Shown here in pieces: positions 17,423 through 25,910 of a DNA stretch of 64,000 nt; position 1 is the stretch's first letter; every line of letters starts with the position of its first letter. The position numbers and the translations under genes were made by a program. Source of the stretch: Romboutsia_E sp900604535 (GTDB lineage: Bacteria; Bacillota; Clostridia; Peptostreptococcales; Peptostreptococcaceae); NCBI RefSeq assembly GCF_900604535.1, contig NZ_UWOT01000003.1, positions 186,001 through 250,000 on the forward strand, in the 5' to 3' direction. Below the pieces are notes generated by a model. The model had not been told where the DNA came from and ran no database searches. It was given only the letters and a program-made list of their open reading frames with translations.

Positions 17423-18355
17423 ATGATATACACAGTAACTCTTAATCCATCTATAGACTACGTAGTAGAAACATATAAATTGAAAATAGGGGAAGTAAAC
17501 AGAGCTAATAATGAAGAACTATATCCAGGTGGAAAAGGTATAAATGTTTCACTTATGCTTAACGAACTGAAAGAAGAAAATACAGCACTAGGATTTTTAG
17601 GTGGATTTACAGGAGAATATATAGAAAATACTTTGGTTTCTAGAGGCGTAAATACGGAATTTATAAAATTACAAGAAGGCTTGAGTAGAATTAACTTAAA
17701 AATAAAGGATGAAGATGAAACAGAAATTAATGGTAAAGGACCTCGTATAAGTGAGGATGAGTTACGATTATTATATAAAAAAATTGAAAAATTAAAAGAT
17801 GAAGATATATTAGTTTTATGTGGAAGTATACCACAATCACTAAGTAATACATTGTATGAAGATATAGTTAGTATGGTGGCTAAAAAGGATGTAAAAGTTA
17901 TAGTAGATGCAACTAGCAATCTTTTACTTAATACATTGAAATATAATCCATTTCTTATAAAACCAAATATCCATGAATTAGAGGAAATATTTAAAACTAA
18001 AATAGGCTCTATAGATAAGACTATTTTTTATGCAACAAAGCTTAAAGATATGGGAGCTGAAAATGTAATAATATCTATGGGAAAAGATGGAGCATTATTA
18101 GTTGATGAAAAAGGAGAAATATACTTAAGTAATGCGCCTAAGGGTAACGTTGTAAATACAGTTGGATCAGGAGATTCTATGGTTGCAGGTTTCATTAGTG
18201 GATATTTAAGGACTAAAGATTATAAAGAAGCATTAAAACTAGGAGCATCTTGTGGAAGTGCTACAGCATTTTCAAGTGGAATAAGTGGAAAAAAATTAAT
18301 AGATATTTTGAAAAATGAAATTGAAATTAAAGAAATTTGTAAAATAAATATGTAA
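17423..18355 (+). CDS. fruK: PfkB-family 1-phosphofructokinase / tagatose-6-phosphate kinase
   Basis: 310 residues beginning MIYTVTLNPSIDYVV, the hallmark of the FruK/LacC branch of PfkB kinases. PfkB signature 1 (GGKGINVSLML) and signature 2 with the catalytic aspartate (NTVGSGDSMVAGF) are present. It phosphorylates fructose-1-phosphate or a related hexose phosphate to the bisphosphate. No fructose PTS is encoded here, so its place in a sucrose operon is odd; it may serve a transporter elsewhere. It is followed after 10 bases by a fructokinase. Confidence 0.82.
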   Translation: MIYTVTLNPSIDYVVETYKLKIGEVNRANNEELYPGGKGINVSLMLNELKEENTALGFLGGFTGEYIENTLVSRGVNTEFIKLQEGLSRINLKIKDEDETEINGKGPRISEDELRLLYKKIEKLKDEDILVLCGSIPQSLSNTLYEDIVSMVAKKDVKVIVDATSNLLLNTLKYNPFLIKPNIHELEEIFKTKIGSIDKTIFYATKLKDMGAENVIISMGKDGALLVDEKGEIYLSNAPKGNVVNTVGSGDSMVAGFISGYLRTKDYKEALKLGASCGSATAFSSGISGKKLIDILKNEIEIKEICKINM

Positions 18356-18365
18356 GGTGGCAAAT

Positions 18366-19334
18366 ATGAAAAAAGTAATAAGTATAGGAGAAGCTTTAAT
18401 TGATTTTATACCTAATCAAAAAAGTTGTGAACTAAAGGATGTAATAGGTTTTGAAAGAGTAGCGGGAGGAGCGCCTGCTAATGTTAGTGCTGTAGTATCA
18501 AAACTTGGTGGAAAATCAAATTTCATATCAAAGCTAGGTAGGGATGCTTTTGGAGATCATATAATAGAGGTTTTAAAAGAGGCTAATGTAAATACAGATT
18601 ATGTATTAAGAACAGATAAAGCTAATACAGGATTAGCTTTTGTTTCTTTAAAAGAAGATGGAAATCGTGATTTTTCATTCTATAGAAATCCAAGTGCAGA
18701 TATGTTACTAGAAGAAAACGAAGTAAAAAAGGAATGGTTTAAAGATTGTCATAGCTTACATTTTTGTTCAGTAGATTTAATAGAGTGTCCAATGAAGTAT
18801 GCACATAAAAAAGCTATAGAATTTGCACTAGAAAATAAAAGTATAATAAGCTTTGATCCAAATGTAAGGTTACCTCTATGGGATAGCGAAGAGTCATGTA
18901 GAGATGCAATAATAGAGTTTTTACATTTAGCTCATATAGTTAAAATATCTGATGAAGAATTAGAATTTATAACGGGGTATGATACTATGGATGAGGCTAA
19001 AGAAGTATTGTTTAAAGGTAATGTGAAGCTAGTTTTATTTACAAAAGGAAAAGGTGGAGCTGAGGCATATACTAAGGATAAAATTGTTAAAATACCTGGG
19101 AATGTTGTGGATGTAGTTGATACAACAGGAGCAGGGGATTCATTTATTGGTTCATTTTTATTTAAACTATTACAAGATGATATAAATATGGAAAGATTTG
19201 ATAGTATTAGTGCTGAAATGTTAAAAGAATACTTAGTATTTTCAAATTGTTATGCCGCCTACAGTACAACTAAAAAAGGTGCGATTGGATCATATGCTAC
19301 ATTAGATGAGATAATAAAGTATATGAATCAATAA
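18366..19334 (+). CDS. scrK: Fructokinase (PfkB family)
   Basis: 322 residues from ATG 18366, six bases after AAGGTGG; an in-frame GTG at 18357 lies in the ribosome site. Signature 1 region VAGGAPANVSAVVSKLGG and signature 2 DTTGAGDSFIGSF with the catalytic aspartate identify a PfkB sugar kinase of the ScrK/fructokinase type. It phosphorylates the fructose released by sucrose-6-phosphate hydrolase to fructose-6-phosphate, completing the route to glycolysis. It is the last gene of the sucrose operon; element C and a terminator follow. Confidence 0.85.
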   Translation: MKKVISIGEALIDFIPNQKSCELKDVIGFERVAGGAPANVSAVVSKLGGKSNFISKLGRDAFGDHIIEVLKEANVNTDYVLRTDKANTGLAFVSLKEDGNRDFSFYRNPSADMLLEENEVKKEWFKDCHSLHFCSVDLIECPMKYAHKKAIEFALENKSIISFDPNVRLPLWDSEESCRDAIIEFLHLAHIVKISDEELEFITGYDTMDEAKEVLFKGNVKLVLFTKGKGGAEAYTKDKIVKIPGNVVDVVDTTGAGDSFIGSFLFKLLQDDINMERFDSISAEMLKEYLVFSNCYAAYSTTKKGAIGSYATLDEIIKYMNQ

Positions 19335-19355
19335 ATTAGTATATAAGTATGAATC

Positions 19356-19401
19356 TAGGGTATTACTCCTATGATTCATCTTCACCATTAAAATCCACGA
19401 A
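19356..19401 (+). repeat. Degenerate ssrA 3'-end-like element C
   Basis: 19376-19401 matches element A at 24 of 26 bases, including CACCATTAAAATCCACGAA. 19356-19389 matches element B at 23 of 34 and 19358-19382 matches element E at 20 of 25. It is followed at once by a terminator. Confidence 0.6.
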
Positions 19402-19433
19402 TACCTATATCCTTTTGGATATAGGTATTTTTA
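19400..19433 (+). terminator. Terminator of the sucrose module
   Basis: AATACCTATATCC pairs perfectly with GGATATAGGTATT around TTTT, followed by TTTA. Confidence 0.8.
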
Positions 19434-19544
19434 TATTTTAAATATAAATACTATTGATAAAACTATCAAAAAAGTATTTACTTAAAGTATAAGAATTCAC
19501 ATAAAAATTACAAAAATACAATAAAAGTGTTTCAAGGAGGGGTT

Positions 19545-20257
19545 ATGGTTAGGATAGCAATTTGTGAAGATGAAAAAGAAACACAAATATTATTAGAAAG
19601 TAATCTTAATAATATATTAAAACATACAAATAAAGAATATGAAATAAAAAAATATAGCTCTGGAGAAGAACTACTAGAAAGTGAATTAAATCATATAGAT
19701 ATATTACTTCTCGATATACAAATGGGACAAATAAATGGTATGGATACTGCAAGAAAAATAAGAGAAATAGATGATAACATGGAAATCATATTTATAACTT
19801 CATTGATAGATTATGTTCAAGAAGGATACGAAGTAAGAGCGTATAGATATCTATTAAAACCCATAGAATTAGAAGAATTAAAAAAACATATATTAACATG
19901 TATCAGAGAAATTGAAAAAACAAAAATCAGTATATTTTAATAAAGAATAAATCTAACACATATAAGATTTATTCTAATGAAATAACTTATATAGAAGTTC
20001 AAAAAAAGGATATGCTAATACATACAATAAATAAAGATTTTAATGCTAGATATAGTTTAGAAAAAATAGAAAAAGATTTAAATGTAGAAGAATTTGTAAG
20101 ATGTCATAAGAGTTTTATAATTAACTTAAATCATGTAGAGAATATAAAGTCAAATGTTGCAATACTAGATAGTGGTGAAGAAGTACCTATTAGTAGATAC
20201 AGACATAAAGATATAAAGGAAAAATTCTTGAAATTTATTGGTGATAGAATATGCTAA
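19545..20257 (+). pseudogene. LytTR-family response regulator, frameshifted
   Basis: Start ATG 19545 follows AAGGAGGGG. The first frame (to 19940) holds a complete receiver domain: acidic pair CEDE, phospho-aspartate in LLLDIQMGQ, and the conserved lysine in YLLKPIEL. It ends just after the receiver. The second frame continues with a LytTR DNA-binding domain (ITYIEVQKKDMLIHT, RCHKSFIINLNHV, ISRYRHKDI) to 20257. One added or lost A in the runs at about 19916-19925 would join them into a normal 237-residue AgrA/VirR-like regulator. As written, the product would lack DNA binding. Its likely target is the site at 21613-21643. Confidence 0.8.
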
Positions 20258-21629
20258 ATCCTATAAATGACATGTTACTAATATTATCAATATTTATACC
20301 AATGATTATACTAGAAAGTATATTAACTTATAATAAAGATACAGATAGGTCTAAAAAGATTTCTTTTTTTATTTTATTATTATTAAACTATATTATAGTA
20401 AAATAATAATATTATTTAGTGTAGGTAAATTTTATGAATATAATATTATTTATATCTTAACTTTTATTATTTGGGGAGCATATTATAATTATTTTTATAC
20501 ACTAGGAATTATTAAATATATAGTTTCATTTTTTTTATTTGATGTATATCACTCTTTGATAAGGGATATTATATCTAGAAGTTTATTTTTATAGTTACAG
20601 GTAATGTGATTTTGTCAAAAGAAGCTTTATTGATTTCTAATTATGATTATGCTAAAGTTGAGATATATACATACATAATAATAATATCTATCTATATGAT
20701 AGCTTATTTGACATTTAGGCTTTTAAATAATAAATTACAATTATATGAAGATAATAAGATAAATTATATATATTTATCGATTGCTTTAATGGTAAATTTA
20801 CTTACTATAGTTATAATTTATATAAACAAGAAAATAGAGCGATTTGGTGGATATTCAGAACTATATGTAGTTGGGTATATTGTAACACCAAAGTTAATAT
20901 TAGCAAGTAGTCTTTTATTATTGTGTTGTTTATAAAAATAATTAGAGAGAATAGAATACAATCTCAAAATGAAATAATAAAAAACAAATTAGATATGCAG
21001 TATTCTCATTATTTAAGTGTTCAGAAATCACATATGAAGGTTAAGAAGCTTTATCATGATATAAATAATCATATATATTGTATAGAAAATCTTAAAAATA
21101 ATAATAGAGAAATTAATGAATATGTAAATAGTTTGAAAAATGAGATCAAAGAATTTAAATCAATCTACAATACAGGCAATATTATACTAGATATTATAAT
21201 AAATGAAAAAAGTGATATATGTATAAAAAAGGGAATTAAATTTATTTGCGATATCAATTTTTCAAAGGTTAATTTTATAAAACCAATAGATGTATCTAGT
21301 ATATTTGCTAATATTTTAGATAATGCGATAGAAGCTTGTGATAAAATACATGATGAAAATATTAATAGATATATTAGAATAAAAGGAACTATTTCAAAAT
21401 GTTACTTTGTACTAAAATGTGAAAATAGCAAAGTTAATAGTTTGAAGTTTAATAAGAATATTCTATTGACAGAAAAAAAGACAAGTTCATACATGGAATA
21501 GGAATTCAGAGTATTAAATCATCTATACAAAAGTATGATGGAGAATTATTATTTGAAGACGAAAAAAATAAATTTACAATAACTATATACATACCGCTTA
21601 ATCAAAATACTGACAGTGGGGGCTTTTAA
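20251..21629 (+). pseudogene. GHKL (AgrC-like) sensor kinase, multiply frameshifted
   Basis: Start ATG 20251 overlaps the regulator stop. At least four frame changes are needed: near 20400 (A run), 20588 (T run), 20925 and 21477 (A7 run). Reassembled, it has an N-terminal set of membrane helices, a dimerisation segment with HDINNHIYCIENL holding the phospho-accepting histidine, an N-box (FANILDNAIEACDK), and a C-terminal G-box (HGIGIQSIKSSI) ending at 21627-21629. This is the normal layout of peptide-sensing HPK10 kinases. Five frameshifts in regulator plus kinase, against none in neighbouring metabolic genes, argue for real decay rather than sequencing error. Confidence 0.8.
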
Positions 21630-21643
21630 CCTACCAGTTGGGG
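21613..21643 (+). promoter_or_regulatory. Candidate LytTR (AgrA/VirR-like) binding site
   Basis: Direct repeats ACAGTGGGGG (21613-21622) and CCAGTTGGGG (21634-21643) match at 8 of 10 with a 21-bp period, two helical turns, the geometry of AgrA and VirR sites. A promoter follows 8 bases downstream. The site overlaps the last codons of the decayed kinase. Confidence 0.55.
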
Positions 21644-21651
21644 CATATATA

Positions 21652-21680
21652 TTGATACTGAATATAAGGGATGTTATCTT
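21652..21680 (+). promoter_or_regulatory. Candidate promoter of the FtsX/ABC exporter
   Basis: TTGATA (21652-21657), 17 bases, TATCTT (21675-21680). The weak -10 fits an activator-dependent promoter. The leader to the gene is about 170 bases. Confidence 0.5.
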
Positions 21681-21859
21681 TTAATAGCAAAAGATAAGGT
21701 CCCTTTCTTAGTTTGTGATAGAAAGATCTAAACAATAAATGGAGGAATATTAGATGAAAAGTATTTAACAAGAATGAATAATCAAAGCGTGTAAAATATC
21801 TGTAAATCTACTTAAAAGATTAATTGGATAAATAATTTATAGTAAAATGGGAGGCTTGT

Positions 21860-24409
21860 ATGGGAATTTACTTAAAAATGTCACTAGCATATTTAAGGAG
21901 AAATAAACTTAGAACGTCATTTTTAATACTTGGAGTTGTATTAGGTGTAGTACTTATATTTGGAACAAATGTTATAAAAGAGTCAAATAACAAAAATGAT
22001 TTAGAAGCAATAGACAAGCTTTATGGCGGACATCATGTAGAATTTAGTGATTTAAATAATGAAGGTGTAGAAAAATTAAAAAAGGATAAAGATGTATCAA
22101 AAATTACAACAGTTCAAAATTTAGGAAGTGTTGTAAATGATAAAGGAAATTATATATTACTAAGGTCAGCAAATGAAGATTATATCAAAGGTAAAGCGAA
22201 TAAATTAACTGGTAGGCTTCCTAAAAATAATAATGAGATAGTTCTAGAAAAAAGGGCTTTAGAATCAATGGGAGAACCTTATAAGCTAAATTCTACTTTA
22301 AACCTTATAGTAAAAAAGGATTACAAAGATTCTGAAGGTAATAATCAAATTTATACACAAGATCAAGAATTTAAACTTGTGGGAATTATAGAAAAACCAG
22401 AAGGTTACTATGACGTTGTTTGGACATATGAAGGTTTTACTTATGGTAATTCAGAATTGGATAATATAATTCCAACAGAATTAGTTACATATAACAGTAT
22501 ATTAGATTTAAAAACTGGGATAAAAAATCTTGATAGAAATGTTAAAAAAATTAGTGATAGAAATGACTTAGGAAGAACAAGTTTCTTACCAAATGTACCA
22601 CTTGTACAGAAACTAGCAGATATTGAAATAGAAAGTGCTAAATCAAAAGAATCAATTCAATTAGAAGTATTAATTATAATTGCAGCAGTAATTTTTATAT
22701 TTAATATGTTTAACATAGCGCTAAATCAAACTATGAAAGAAATAGGACTTTTAAGGTTAATAGGCTCAAGCGAAAAGAAGGTTAGATTAATATTAATATA
22801 TCGAGCTTTCATTATTATGGTTATAGGCATAATTTTAGCGTTAATACTAGGAACTTTATATTCATATGTAGGAGTTAATACATATAATGTTGAGATATAT
22901 AAAGAAGCCTCGATTGCTCCAAAACTATATATAAGTAATAGAAATATTGTAAAACCTATATTAGTAGGAATATTCTCAGTATCTATTCCTTGTATCATAG
23001 CAATGTGTAAGATTGGGAATATATCACCTATAGAAGCAATGAGTAACAATGAAAAAGTTAAAAGTTATAGTAAGGGATATAAATTAAATAAAGTTTTAAA
23101 CAAAATATTTGGATTTTATGGATTTATGGGACTTAAAAATATTGGAAGAAATAAATCTAGGTCAATTATATCATTAATATCAATTGCACTTGGAGGATAT
23201 ATATTTATAACTAATTTCTCAAGCATGCAAGATGAAGTAGGTGCTAAAATTGAGGACATGCAAAATAGATATGATGTAGTTATGCAGTTTAATGGAGCTG
23301 TCTCATATTTAGAAAGCTTAAAATACACAGATACTGATGTAGATAAAATAAAGTCTGTAGATGGGGTAAAAAGTGTAAATACAATAAATGTAGTTAGTGG
23401 ATTCTTTGATTTCAAAAAGGATGAAATAAATGAAGAGTTTGCAAAGTATAACGGAATAGAAAATACAGAGCATAAAATGGACTTAAAAATATATGGAAAT
23501 AATTATATAAATAAAGATTTAAAAAAATTTGTAGAGTACGGAAATCTAGACGATTTAGGAAAAGAAACTGATGGTTATCCCAATGTAGCAGTATACAATT
23601 ATTTTTATGAAAGAGAAAAGGATTATACTTTGAAAAAGGTATTTAAAGATATAGAGGTAGGAGATATTTTAACAATAAAAGTTCCAGCCAAAGAAGACAA
23701 TAAAACTGTATATAAAGAAAGTAAAGTAAGAGTATGCTCAACACTAACACCAGACTGGATGTCTATGGGAGATGGTCAATTTGGGAATAACTTTGAAATT
23801 GTAACTTCAAAGAATCATTCAGAATCATTAATAGGAGAACAAAAATATACAAAGCTAGGTATAAATTTAGAAGACCCGTATGATGAAGTTGTAAATGAAA
23901 AGTTAGAAGAAATTTCAGATAGAATTCATTTATCTACTTTTAAAAGTAGAGTAGGATATGTAGAGTGGGCTAGTGAGTCAAGCCAAGAATATATAAAATC
24001 TAAGATATCACTTATAGTATTAGTCTTAATAATAGCTGAAATTAATATTTTCTGTACAATAAGAACTAATTTGCTTGTTAGAAGAAAAGAAATATCAACA
24101 CTTAGAGCCTTAGGTCTTAGTATTAAAAATATGAGAAAAATGATTATTTATGAAGCATTAGCCTATTCAATATTTAGTTTTATGATTGCTTTAATACCAG
24201 CTATAATAAACCTAATTAAATTTGTAAATTTGAATAATGATGCTTATATAAACTATGGTATAGAAAACTTTATGGAATTTACATTCCCAGTTAAAGAATC
24301 AATAATATTTTTACTTATATCCATTACTATGTGTTTATTAGCAGCAATGACAGCTAATAAAGATTTTAAAGAAATGAATATTATTGAAGGAATAAAAGAG
24401 AATGATTAA
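21860..24409 (+). CDS. FtsX/MacB-type ABC transporter permease
   Basis: 849 residues. Four clear membrane helices near 17-37, 265-290, 315-340 and 365-385 form a first FtsX unit; a second unit has helices near 430-450, 710-735, 760-785 and 815-835. Two large extracellular loops separate them. The two FtsX repeats are recognisable by NMFNIALNQTMKEIGLLRLIGSS and the matching EISTLRALGLSIKNM. This is the 8-10 helix layout of peptide-related exporters or detoxification transporters in Firmicutes. It sits behind a LytTR system, a common pairing for sensing and exporting antimicrobial or signalling peptides. The actual substrate is unknown. Confidence 0.82.
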   Translation: MGIYLKMSLAYLRRNKLRTSFLILGVVLGVVLIFGTNVIKESNNKNDLEAIDKLYGGHHVEFSDLNNEGVEKLKKDKDVSKITTVQNLGSVVNDKGNYILLRSANEDYIKGKANKLTGRLPKNNNEIVLEKRALESMGEPYKLNSTLNLIVKKDYKDSEGNNQIYTQDQEFKLVGIIEKPEGYYDVVWTYEGFTYGNSELDNIIPTELVTYNSILDLKTGIKNLDRNVKKISDRNDLGRTSFLPNVPLVQKLADIEIESAKSKESIQLEVLIIIAAVIFIFNMFNIALNQTMKEIGLLRLIGSSEKKVRLILIYRAFIIMVIGIILALILGTLYSYVGVNTYNVEIYKEASIAPKLYISNRNIVKPILVGIFSVSIPCIIAMCKIGNISPIEAMSNNEKVKSYSKGYKLNKVLNKIFGFYGFMGLKNIGRNKSRSIISLISIALGGYIFITNFSSMQDEVGAKIEDMQNRYDVVMQFNGAVSYLESLKYTDTDVDKIKSVDGVKSVNTINVVSGFFDFKKDEINEEFAKYNGIENTEHKMDLKIYGNNYINKDLKKFVEYGNLDDLGKETDGYPNVAVYNYFYEREKDYTLKKVFKDIEVGDILTIKVPAKEDNKTVYKESKVRVCSTLTPDWMSMGDGQFGNNFEIVTSKNHSESLIGEQKYTKLGINLEDPYDEVVNEKLEEISDRIHLSTFKSRVGYVEWASESSQEYIKSKISLIVLVLIIAEINIFCTIRTNLLVRRKEISTLRALGLSIKNMRKMIIYEALAYSIFSFMIALIPAIINLIKFVNLNNDAYINYGIENFMEFTFPVKESIIFLLISITMCLLAAMTANKDFKEMNIIEGIKEND

Positions 24410-24450
24410 TTAAGTTTTATAAATTAGATGATATACAAGGAGATAATATT

Positions 24451-25113
24451 ATGAAAAATTTAAGAGTTATAAATTTAAAAAAGGTATATGGTAGGGGAGA
24501 GAGTGAAGTAAGAGCTATTGATGGAATAAGTTTAGAAATACAACCAAATAAATTTACAGCTATAATTGGAAAGAGTGGTTCAGGAAAAAGTACATTACTT
24601 CATTGTATGGCTGGTCTTGATAAACCGACATCAGGAAAAGTTTTCATAGATGATTTAGATTTATACACTTTAAATGATGATAAGTTGTCAAAATTGAGAA
24701 GTGAAGAATTTGGATTTATATTTCAAAGTTATAATTTGATATCAGTTATAAATGTTTACGACAATATAGTGTTTCCAATATCGCTTAGTGGTGGTAAAGT
24801 AGACAAAAAGTATATTGATGATTCAATAGAGAAATTAGGCATAAAATCTCAAATTAAAAAGTTTCCAAATGAATTATCAGGAGGCCAACAACAAAGAGTG
24901 GCTATAGCTCGTGCGCTTGCAAATAAACCTTCAATAATATTTGCAGATGAGCCTACTGGAAACTTAGATAGTAAAACAACTAATGAAGTTATGAATTTAT
25001 TAAAGTTTTGTATAGAAGAATATAAACAAACATTGGTTATGATAACTCATAATGATGAAATAGCTAGTAGCGCAGATAATACTATAAATATTAGTGATGG
25101 TAAAGTTATATAG
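24451..25113 (+). CDS. ABC transporter ATP-binding protein (MacB/LolD type)
   Basis: 220 residues, one nucleotide-binding domain. Walker A GKSGSGKST at 40-48, signature LSGGQ at 142-146, Walker B IIFADE at 162-167 followed by PTGNLD, typical of the MacB/LolD/FtsE group. Its partner is the permease 41 bases upstream. ATP hydrolysis drives movement of the extracellular loops (mechanotransmission) rather than classic import. Both genes are intact although the regulator and kinase before them are broken. Confidence 0.87.
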   Translation: MKNLRVINLKKVYGRGESEVRAIDGISLEIQPNKFTAIIGKSGSGKSTLLHCMAGLDKPTSGKVFIDDLDLYTLNDDKLSKLRSEEFGFIFQSYNLISVINVYDNIVFPISLSGGKVDKKYIDDSIEKLGIKSQIKKFPNELSGGQQQRVAIARALANKPSIIFADEPTGNLDSKTTNEVMNLLKFCIEEYKQTLVMITHNDEIASSADNTINISDGKVI

Positions 25114-25139
25114 AATACATTGCATAAATATTTAATAGT

Positions 25140-25164
25140 GAGTATTATTCATATGATTCTTATT
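25140..25164 (+). repeat. Weak relative of the ssrA-end elements (E)
   Basis: Matches element C (19358-19382) at 20 of 25 bases, sharing TATGATTC; the CCACCATT part has decayed. It lies 26 bases after the exporter ATPase gene, the same module-end position as the other copies. Confidence 0.4.
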
Positions 25165-25269
25165 TAATAAAGAAACAATATATTTAACTTTATTAGAGGA
25201 TAAAAAAGTGATATATTAGTAATTAATAATAATGTTTTAAATGTAGTCGCACAAGTAGACAAGTTTATT

Positions 25270-25425
25270 ATGTCAGCTTATTATGAGATATATGTTATAA
25301 AAGATAATTATTATAATAATCATCAGCATTTTAATAATGAGAAGCTTCTTTATAGTTTTATTTATATACTTTTAATTGTAAGACAAGGTTATTTAAATGA
25401 AATAAAAGAAGAATTAATAGATTAA
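25270..25425 (+). CDS. Possible small protein or gene remnant
   Basis: 51 codons from ATG 25270; the same frame is open back to about 25203 with coding-like residues (VLNVVAQVDKFIMSAYYEIY). No ribosome site precedes the ATG, so this is more likely the tail of a decayed gene. A hydrophobic stretch (LLYSFIYILLIV) is present. No family was recognised. Confidence 0.25.
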   Translation: MSAYYEIYVIKDNYYNNHQHFNNEKLLYSFIYILLIVRQGYLNEIKEELID

Positions 25426-25473
25426 GTAAATTGTGGTTATAATTTTTATTAATCATATCAACTATTATAGTTA

Positions 25474-25512
25474 AAAAGGTATTGATTGTAAAATCAATAT
25501 CTTTTAATTTTT
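25474..25512 (+). terminator. Intrinsic terminator
   Basis: GGTATTGATT pairs with AATCAATATC, with A-rich and T-rich flanks. The stem is almost identical to that of the terminator at 37755-37791. Confidence 0.7.
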
Positions 25513-25571
25513 ACTATTATAATAAATAGTATATTTTATTACACAATAACTAGAATTATAATCTATAAATC

Positions 25572-25751
25572 ATGTATAATATAATCAACAAACTAATGTG
25601 TCATTTGAATCAGAAAACTTTAGATAGAATTCATGTATTTGATGCTATACAATCTATAAATTATCTTATAGAAGAAAATCTGTATTTAAAGTATTCTGAT
25701 AATTATATATTTAAGAAAAACGTTTACAAAATTATGGTATTAATAATATAA
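25572..25751 (+). CDS. Possible 59-residue protein or remnant
   Basis: Open frame with a plausible residue mix (CHLNQKTLDRIHVFDAIQSI) but no ribosome site. It ends directly at a strong terminator, which suggests that it was once the end of a transcribed gene. No family recognised. Confidence 0.25.
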   Translation: MYNIINKLMCHLNQKTLDRIHVFDAIQSINYLIEENLYLKYSDNYIFKKNVYKIMVLII

Positions 25752-25802
25752 AATAGCAGATGCATTAGATAAAATTATATTTAATGAATCTGCTATTTTT
25801 TA
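25751..25802 (+). terminator. Strong intrinsic terminator
   Basis: AAATAGCAGATGCATTA pairs with TAATGAATCTGCTATTT (one mismatch), then a T run. It isolates the YesMN genes from upstream transcription. Confidence 0.8.
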
Positions 25803-25910
25803 TGTTACTTTTTAAATATTCGTTTAATATTCAAATAACATATCAATATTGATAAAACAATTTCATTGGTATAAAATTAATTATCAGATTTGCAAGAAGT
25901 AACAAAGGAG

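Larger units (their letters stand above)
25114..25910. other. Degenerate intergenic region with element E, two terminators and short frames
   Basis: Contains element E, terminators at 25474-25512 and 25751-25802, and two short coding-looking frames (25270-25425 and 25572-25751). The rest is AT-rich with no detectable gene. Confidence 0.5.
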
